Shown one piece after another: positions 59,601 through 64,000 of a DNA stretch of 64,000 nucleotides (positions are counted from its first letter, which is position 1; every line of letters starts with the position of its first letter). The stretch comes from Flavipsychrobacter stenotrophus. GTDB lineage: Bacteria > Bacteroidota > Bacteroidia > Chitinophagales > Chitinophagaceae. The notes below the pieces were generated by a model. That model ran no database searches, was not told the origin of the DNA, and worked only from the letters and a program-made list of their open reading frames with translations. The position numbers were made by a program, and so were the translations under genes. The DNA lies in the NCBI RefSeq assembly GCF_002954265.1, contig NZ_PPSL01000008.1:80843-144842 (forward strand), read 5' to 3'.

Positions 59601-62600
59601 TATTACCCAGCCAACTGCAATTACATCAAGCGTGTCTGCACAAACTAATGTTGATTGTAATGGCAACGCTACAGGTGCTGCTACAGTATCTGCAAGCGGC
59701 GGCACAGGTACACTTGCATATTCATGGGCACCATCGGGTGGTACGGGCGCAACAGCTACCGGCCTTACTGCGGGAACATACACATGCACTATAACAGATG
59801 ATAACCTGTGTGTACACACACAGACAGTTACTATAACACAACCAAATGTACTGGCTACAACTGTCAGTGCACAGACCAACGTTACCTGCCACGGCGGCAA
59901 TAACGGTGCTGCAACTGTAACCCCAGCAGGCGGTACAATACCTTATGATTATTCATGGTCACCAATTGGCGGTTCTGCTGCAACAGGCACAGGCTTTGCT
60001 ATTGGTTCTTATACATGTACGATAACTGATGGTAACGGATGTATGCATGATCAGGTAGTTGCTATATTGGAGCCGGCATTGCCGGTCGCTGCAATAAGCG
60101 GTACTACAGCTATCTGTAAAGATGAGAACGCGGATGTGATCATCAACGGGCCAGCCGGAACAACTGTAGCTTACACTATCAATAGCGGTTCTTCACAAAA
60201 CGCATTGATGGATGCTAACGGTGCAGATACGATTAACAGTGGCTCCCTTACCGCAAATGCTACGTATGCATTGGTAAGCATTACACAAGGTACCTGTAAC
60301 TACCCGTCAATAGGTAATGCAGTGATCACAGTAAAGCCTTTCCCTACAGTAGACGCGACCACAGACCAGTCTATCTGTAACGGAGCAGTTACTACACCCG
60401 TTATATTTACAGGAACTGTATCAGGTACATTGTTTACCTGGACCAATGACAATACAACAACAGGTATACCGGCAGCAGGTGCAGACAGTATCACTTCACT
60501 GACGCTGACCAACAACACTACTGCAAGGATATTCTCTACAATAGTCGTTACCCCTTCTGCAAATGGTTGTACAGGTATCAGCGATACGTTTGAGATAGTT
60601 TCTAATCCAACACCAATGTTGAGTAGTACATTATCAGCCTCGCCGGTTTGTAACACTACCTTGTTTAGCTACACACCAACAAGTGCTACTATAGGAACCA
60701 CCTTTGCATGGAGCAGGGCAGCAATTGCAGGTATCAGCAATGTAGCCAACAACGGCAATGATGATCCTAACGAAACGCTGACCAATACAACAACTGATCC
60801 GATCGTTGTTACCTATGTTTACACATTGACGGCAAATGCTTGCAGCAATACGCAGAATGTAACTGTAACCGTACAGCCTACACCAATGCTGAGCAGCACG
60901 CTTACACCTGCCGCTATCTGTAACAACACTACGTTCAACTACGCGCCAACCAGTGCAACAACGGGAACCGTGTTTAACTGGAGCCGTGCTATAGTACCTG
61001 GCATCAGCAATACAATAGGAGCAGGAACAAATGACCCTAATGAAGTGTTGACCAATACAACAGTTGACCCAATCGTTGTTACTTATGTTTACACACTGAC
61101 AGCTAACAGTTGCAGCAATACGCAGAATGTTACGGTAACCGTTCAGCCAACACCAATGCTGACGACTACACTTACAGCAGCACCGGTATGTAACAATACC
61201 TTGTTTAGTTATCCTGCTGCAAGTGCAACGACCGGTACAGTATTTAACTGGAGCCGTGCAGCTGTAGCAGGTATTTCTAATACCGCAGCAACAGGCACAA
61301 ACAATCCTAACGAAACACTGACCAATACAACAGCAGATCCTATAGTTGTTACTTATGTATACACACTGACAGCCAACAGTTGCAATAACATACAGAATGT
61401 AACAGTAACTGTACAGCCAACACCAATGCTAACCAGCACATTGACTGCAGCACCTGTTTGCAATACTACGCTGTTCACATATATGCCAACCAGTGCAACA
61501 ACAGGAACTGTGTTTACATGGAGCCGTGCAGTCGTAGCTGGTATCAGCAATACAATAGGAGCAGGAACAAATGACCCTAATGAAGTGTTGACCAACACAA
61601 CTACTGATCCGATTGCGGTTACTTATGTATATACGCTTACAGCCAATAGCTGCAGCAATGTAGAAAACGTAACAGTAACTGTTCAGCCAACCCCGATGCT
61701 GACAACTACCCTGACTGCGGCACCTGTTTGTAATAATACCTTGTTCAGCTACCCGCCTGCAAGCGCAACTACAGGTACAGCATTTGCATGGAGCCGCGCA
61801 GTCATAGCAGGTATCTCTAACACAGCAACAACCGGCACAAACAACCCTAACGAAACACTGACCAATACAACAGCTGATCCTATAGTTGTTACTTACGTAT
61901 ACACATTGACAGCCAACAGCTGTACCAACGTGCAGAGCGTAGACGTAACTGTGCAGCCAACGCCAATGCTGACAACTACGCTTACAGCAGCACCAGTATG
62001 TAACACTACACTGTTTACTTATGTTCCTGCAAGTGCAACAGTTGGGACAACCTTCGCATGGAGTCGCGCAGTCGTAGCAGGTATCTCTAACACTGCAACA
62101 ACCGGCACAAACAACCCTAACGAAACACTGACCAACACGACTGCAGATCCGATCGTTGTTACCTATGTATACACATTGACAGAAAACAGCTGCGATAATG
62201 TACAGAACGTAACTGTAACAGTTCAGCCAACACCAATGCTGAGCAGCACATTGACACCTGCTGCTATCTGTAACAACACTACGTTCAACTACGCGCCAAC
62301 CAGTGCAACAACAGGGACAGTGTTTAACTGGAGCCGTGCTATAGTAGCTGGCATCAGCAATACAATAGGAGCAGGAACAAATGACCCTAATGAAGTATTG
62401 ACTAACACTACAACAGATCCGATAGTTGTTACCTATGTATACACGCTTACAGCTAATAGCTGTAGCCATACAGAAAACGTAACGGTAACGGTTAACCCGA
62501 CACCTTTATTTACCAGCGCAGCTACAGTATCACCGCTATGCGACAGCACATTACTGAGCTATACGCCAACCAGTGCAACAGCAGGTACTACCTACAGCTG

Positions 62601-64000
62601 GAGCCGTGCAACAGTTTCAGGTATCAGCAATGCAGCGGGTACAGGTATAAATGATCCTATGGAATACCTGGTGAACACTACACCTGATCCGATCAATGTG
62701 ATCTATGTATACACACTTACAGCCAACGGCTGCAACAATGTACAGAGCGTTACCACTACGGTATATCCAAGGCCAAGATTGAGCACAACGCTGACACCTG
62801 CCGGTATCTGCGATAACTCTAATTTTTCTTACAACCCTGCAAGCCTTACCGCGGGTACTATATTCCATTGGAGCCGTGCTGCGGTTGCGGGCATCAGCAA
62901 TGCTGCTGCCGCAGGTACAGACAACCCTAATGAAGTATTGATGAACATTACCACAGACTCTGTAGTAGTGATATATATCGATACGCTAGAGGCCAATGGT
63001 TGTATCAACACACAACCAGTAACAGTATCGGTATATCCTACACCAATACTGAGCAGTACACATACCCCTGCGGCAGTTTGCGACAGCAGCGTATTTAACT
63101 ATACACCAACCAGCGCAACACCGGCAACGGCGTTTACGTGGAGCCGCGCTACAGTAGCCGGCATCAGCAATGCCGCCAACACAGGAACAGGTAACCCAAT
63201 GGAATATCTGGTGAACACAACGCCAGATCCAATTTCTGTACTGTACATCTACACCCTTACAGCCAATGGTTGCACCAACACCAACCTGGTTACCGTTGTA
63301 GTTAATCCAAAACCACTGCTTACCACAACATTGACACCAGCAGCCATCTGCGACAGTACGCTGTTCAGCTACACACCTGCAAGTGCTACAGTGGGTACCG
63401 TATTTACATGGAGTCGTGCAACAGTAGCAGGCATCGCTAATACAGCAGCAGCCGGCAGTAATGATCCTATGGAATACCTGGACAACACAACAGCTAATCC
63501 ATTGACAGTAGTCTACATAGATACCCTGTTCGCCAATGGTTGCTACAATACCCAGGCAGTAAGCGTGGTAGTAAACAGCACTCCAATGTTGAGCAGCGGA
63601 TTGAATGGCGGTGCAGTATGTAACAATACCACATTCAACTACACGCCAACCAGTGCTACAACAGGTACTACGTTCGCATGGACACGTGCTACAGTAACCG
63701 GTATCACCAATGCCGCGGGTAGCGGTATCGACAACCCTGCTGAAACCCTGAACAACAGTACCAACCATCCGGTAGCAGTAATCTACATCTACACGCTTAC
63801 AGCCAATGGCTGCAGCAATACACAGACAGTAACCATGACGGTTAACCCTACACCGGTATTGTCTGGCTTTACTACAGCAACAGTATGTAGCAGCACACCG
63901 CTTGTTTATACGCCGGGCAGCACCACAACAGGTACTACGTTCGCGTGGACACGTGCTGTGGTAGCGGGCATCAGCAATGCTGCAGCTACATCTACCGGCA
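53647..64000 (+). CDS. giant SprB/PKD-repeat surface adhesin (3' end outside window)
   Basis: The frame is open from ATG 53647 to the window end, at least 3,451 residues. The signal peptide is residues 1-40 (RYVTIVVLVVVGLLAGSRSYA, then QTF). A ~170-residue N-terminal domain follows. Two copies of a ~110-residue cadherin/Big-like module (AATDIKSLLHV.D.DASQTETW ... GGTITYQPTAGY) lie near residues 219-322 and 807-915, with Ig-like and a fibronectin/jelly-roll-like region between. Residues 920-2151 are 16 SprB repeats. From residue 2321 at least 13 PKD-like repeats of 90 residues run to the window edge. A T9SS sorting domain is expected beyond the window. SprB-type proteins act in gliding motility and surface attachment. 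It is co-directional with the collar/formyltransferase genes, 218 bp upstream. Confidence 0.9.
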   Translation, partial: MILNKTMKYMNRKLHYALSRYVTIVVLVVVGLLAGSRSYAQTFTYNFEDATAGATTFSSNGYNFQIISNTGGPFYIQTGYAGFGWSGIASDDKFIDNDGNAHPGTSASFTISILGGVSTNVQGFWLYIADNNNTLQTSGAITIVGKNAGTTVFTASATSGWNGNNAVANGFTYIDMGTFGGANNSNTSVTDITITTATNINYVSLDAFSWKAGSASNNAPSFINGTSAALTVCQNAAATDIKSLLHVGDGDASQTETWTQQTAPSHGTLVFTGATASSGSSDITPGGTITYQPTAGYGGSDAFIVRVSDGTATDDIIINVTVPVISVSPSITICGNASTSLVATGASSYSWSPSSNLSASTGSSVVFTDPRTNSGVVAYTYSVTGTTGACSSTATVVVTVNQIVAMITKGNTTVCGATSVTLSTSGATSYSWSPAAGLSSTTAASVIANPGVSTIYTVVGVTGAACKVDTVAVRIAAPPSSAPITLGNTTCTGVSSYVSATATANATTNWFSASTGGSFLGTGDTLAITTPSAATDVYAQANADAAFSSTFDAGNGQSGAMFDITAINNVTIKELDVSMASAGATCTLYYRVGTMVGNNTSSTGWTSLGTYSGSDLTREMVLPTPILIPAGQTYGFYVNSNASVKYTNFGSAGSVFASNPDMSIVSGYGASSLFNATISGRMLNFKAIYNSSTFCSSPRAVAHLAITPSPTITLSGSSISIAAGATSVNLPYTGTTGSPTTYSIVYDATAHTAGFADVTNAAITATPLVLAVPVGAGVGTYNGTITMSNSSCSGTGQAFTIQLFNSNTSPTFVGSTTTLTVCKDAAATDIKSLLHVSDADASQTETWSQSVAPTHGTLTFSSATASSNSTDITPGGTITYQPTAGYFGTDAFTVQVSDGTATATRIINVTVTKVTTSVSAQTNVSCNSSSNGAATISASGGTAAYTFSWAPSGGSAATATGLAAGSYTVSVADANLCATTQTVTVIQPSAITSSVSAVTNVSCNGLSNGAATVSASGGTPGYTYGWAPSGGTAATATGLAAGTYTCTITDANSCTKTQTVTISQPNVLTSSVSAVTNVSCNGLSNGAATVSASGGTPGYTYGWAPSGGTAATATGLAAGTYTCTITDANSCTKTQTVTISQPNVLTSSVSAVTNVSCNGLSNGAATVSASGGTPGYTYGWAPIGGTAATATGLSAGTYTVTITDANSCTKNQTVTIAQPLVLTSSVSAVTNVSCNGLSNGAATVSASGGTPGYTYGWAPSGGTAATATGLAAGTYTCTITDANSCTKTQTVTVSQPLVLTSSVSAVTNVSCNGLSNGAATVSASGGTPGYTYGWAPSGGTAATATSLAAGTYTCTITDANSCTKTQTVTISQPLVLTSSVSAITNVSCNGLSNGAATISASGGTPGYTYGWAPSGGTAATATGLAAGTYTVTITDANSCGKTQTVTISQPLVLASSVSAQTNVSCNGLSNAAATVAASGGTPSYSFSWAPSGGTAATATGLAAGTYTVTITDANSCTKNQVVTISQPAVLTASISATTNVSCNGGSNGAATVAAGGGTAAYSYSWFPSGGTAATATGLTMGSYTVAVTDANSCATTATVSITEPIVLTASISATTNVSCNSGSNGSATVTAGGGTGTYTYIWTPSGGTGATASCPTAGNYTVTVKDANLCATTATVTVTQPSAITSNVSAQTNVDCNGNATGAATVTASGGTGTLDYSWVPVGGNLATATGLTAGTYTCTITDANTCNHTQTVTITQPAVLTASISATTNVSCNGGSNGAATVTAGGGTTAYAYSWTPTGGTGATATGFTAGTYTVQVTDAHLCAVTRTVTVTEPAVLTASISATTNVSCNGGSNGSATVAAGGGTGAYSYSWTPSGGTGATASGLAAGNYTVTVTDANNCTQTANTTITEPTAITGTITATTNVSCNGGNNGAATVTASGGTGSLTYSWALTGGTAATANNLVAGTYTVTIRDANLCTITKTTTITQPTAITSSVSAQTNVDCNGNATGAATVSASGGTGTLAYSWAPSGGTGATATGLTAGTYTCTITDDNLCVHTQTVTITQPNVLATTVSAQTNVTCHGGNNGAATVTPAGGTIPYDYSWSPIGGSAATGTGFAIGSYTCTITDGNGCMHDQVVAILEPALPVAAISGTTAICKDENADVIINGPAGTTVAYTINSGSSQNALMDANGADTINSGSLTANATYALVSITQGTCNYPSIGNAVITVKPFPTVDATTDQSICNGAVTTPVIFTGTVSGTLFTWTNDNTTTGIPAAGADSITSLTLTNNTTARIFSTIVVTPSANGCTGISDTFEIVSNPTPMLSSTLSASPVCNTTLFSYTPTSATIGTTFAWSRAAIAGISNVANNGNDDPNETLTNTTTDPIVVTYVYTLTANACSNTQNVTVTVQPTPMLSSTLTPAAICNNTTFNYAPTSATTGTVFNWSRAIVPGISNTIGAGTNDPNEVLTNTTVDPIVVTYVYTLTANSCSNTQNVTVTVQPTPMLTTTLTAAPVCNNTLFSYPAASATTGTVFNWSRAAVAGISNTAATGTNNPNETLTNTTADPIVVTYVYTLTANSCNNIQNVTVTVQPTPMLTSTLTAAPVCNTTLFTYMPTSATTGTVFTWSRAVVAGISNTIGAGTNDPNEVLTNTTTDPIAVTYVYTLTANSCSNVENVTVTVQPTPMLTTTLTAAPVCNNTLFSYPPASATTGTAFAWSRAVIAGISNTATTGTNNPNETLTNTTADPIVVTYVYTLTANSCTNVQSVDVTVQPTPMLTTTLTAAPVCNTTLFTYVPASATVGTTFAWSRAVVAGISNTATTGTNNPNETLTNTTADPIVVTYVYTLTENSCDNVQNVTVTVQPTPMLSSTLTPAAICNNTTFNYAPTSATTGTVFNWSRAIVAGISNTIGAGTNDPNEVLTNTTTDPIVVTYVYTLTANSCSHTENVTVTVNPTPLFTSAATVSPLCDSTLLSYTPTSATAGTTYSWSRATVSGISNAAGTGINDPMEYLVNTTPDPINVIYVYTLTANGCNNVQSVTTTVYPRPRLSTTLTPAGICDNSNFSYNPASLTAGTIFHWSRAAVAGISNAAAAGTDNPNEVLMNITTDSVVVIYIDTLEANGCINTQPVTVSVYPTPILSSTHTPAAVCDSSVFNYTPTSATPATAFTWSRATVAGISNAANTGTGNPMEYLVNTTPDPISVLYIYTLTANGCTNTNLVTVVVNPKPLLTTTLTPAAICDSTLFSYTPASATVGTVFTWSRATVAGIANTAAAGSNDPMEYLDNTTANPLTVVYIDTLFANGCYNTQAVSVVVNSTPMLSSGLNGGAVCNNTTFNYTPTSATTGTTFAWTRATVTGITNAAGSGIDNPAETLNNSTNHPVAVIYIYTLTANGCSNTQTVTMTVNPTPVLSGFTTATVCSSTPLVYTPGSTTTGTTFAWTRAVVAGISNAAATSTG
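56404..60099 (+). repeat. 16 tandem SprB repeats of exactly 231 nt
   Basis: Unit starts, taken at the codon before TNVSCNG, fall at 56404 + n x 231 up to 59869 without any length change. Each 77-residue unit has the pattern NVSCNG.SNGAATV.A.GGT then Y.W.P.GGT.ATATGL.AG.YT.TITDAN. Neighbouring units near 56715-57360 are almost identical at the DNA level, including third codon positions. Confidence 0.93.
60607..64000 (+). repeat. 13 or more tandem PKD-like repeats of exactly 270 nt
   Basis: Unit starts at PTPML-type codons fall at 60607 + n x 270 up to 63847, the last truncated by the window. Each 90-residue unit contains LT.APVCN.T.F.Y.P.SAT.GT.F.WSRA.VAGISN and NPNETL.NTT.DPI.VTYVYTLTANSC. 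No insertions or deletions between units in 3.4 kb. Confidence 0.93.

Noticed and set aside
61429..62469. Long minus-strand open frame (346 codons, Cys-rich) and a similar one at 62986-63768
   Set aside because: Both are antisense to the regular PKD-like repeats; the codon pattern of the plus-strand array keeps that frame open. Their periodic Cys-rich sequence is a by-product.
56404..64000. Regular DNA repeats considered as a CRISPR array or satellite
   Set aside because: The units (231 and 270 nt) are in-frame protein repeats in an open reading frame; there are no short identical repeats with unique spacers.

Overview
The window looks like a chromosomal segment of a Bacteroidota bacterium, most plausibly Chitinophagales/Chitinophagaceae. 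The reasons are four or five very large secreted proteins with signal peptides and C-terminal type IX secretion (T9SS) sorting domains, SprB-type repeats, weak or absent Shine-Dalgarno sites, and family types typical of the phylum (DUF7948/SBBP proteins, Rickettsia-size NADP isocitrate dehydrogenase, stand-alone CheB, Panacea protein).

Layout. 1-2.2 kb: end of a sensor histidine kinase and an exbB-exbD pair. 2.2-3.3 kb: convergent msrA and a tRNA-Ser(UGA). 3.3-4.2 kb: inverted repeats and an integrase that has lost its catalytic domain, i.e. the scar of a tRNA-associated element. 4.2-8.65 kb: leftward cheB, ECF sigma factor, YghO-like acetyltransferase and FAD monooxygenase. 8.65-10.5 kb: a decayed zone with three gene fragments and an orphan Panacea-domain protein. 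10.9-33.5 kb: four consecutive rightward T9SS cargo genes, including two adjacent SBBP beta-propeller paralogues; the fourth is split by a frameshift at a GT repeat. 33.6-35.2 kb: a leftward AbiE type IV toxin-antitoxin locus whose toxin gene is frameshifted. 36.0-40.4 kb: a rightward type I-secretion-like ABC/HlyD/TolC operon whose ATPase motifs are degenerate. 40.4-43.0 kb: a Crp/Fnr remnant, a membrane protein, a SRPBCC protein, a Crp/Fnr regulator and a TetR regulator.

43.1-48.3 kb: a compact leftward operon, idh-purK-purE-(small gene with in-frame UGA)-DUF6671-sbtA. It joins CO2/bicarbonate-releasing, -consuming and -importing proteins. A 13-bp motif (ATAGTAATGCTAT and variants) lies upstream of this operon, of the tetR gene and of the ABC exporter operon, suggesting one TetR regulon.

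49.5-64 kb: three tandem tail-collar (MdpB-like) genes, a type 1 solute-binding-fold protein without a signal peptide, a formyltransferase and a giant adhesin that runs off the window. The adhesin has 16 SprB repeats of exactly 231 nt followed by at least 13 PKD-like repeats of exactly 270 nt. The bicarbonate-themed operon with its putative regulon and the collar/formyltransferase/adhesin cluster are the two best candidates for undescribed systems.
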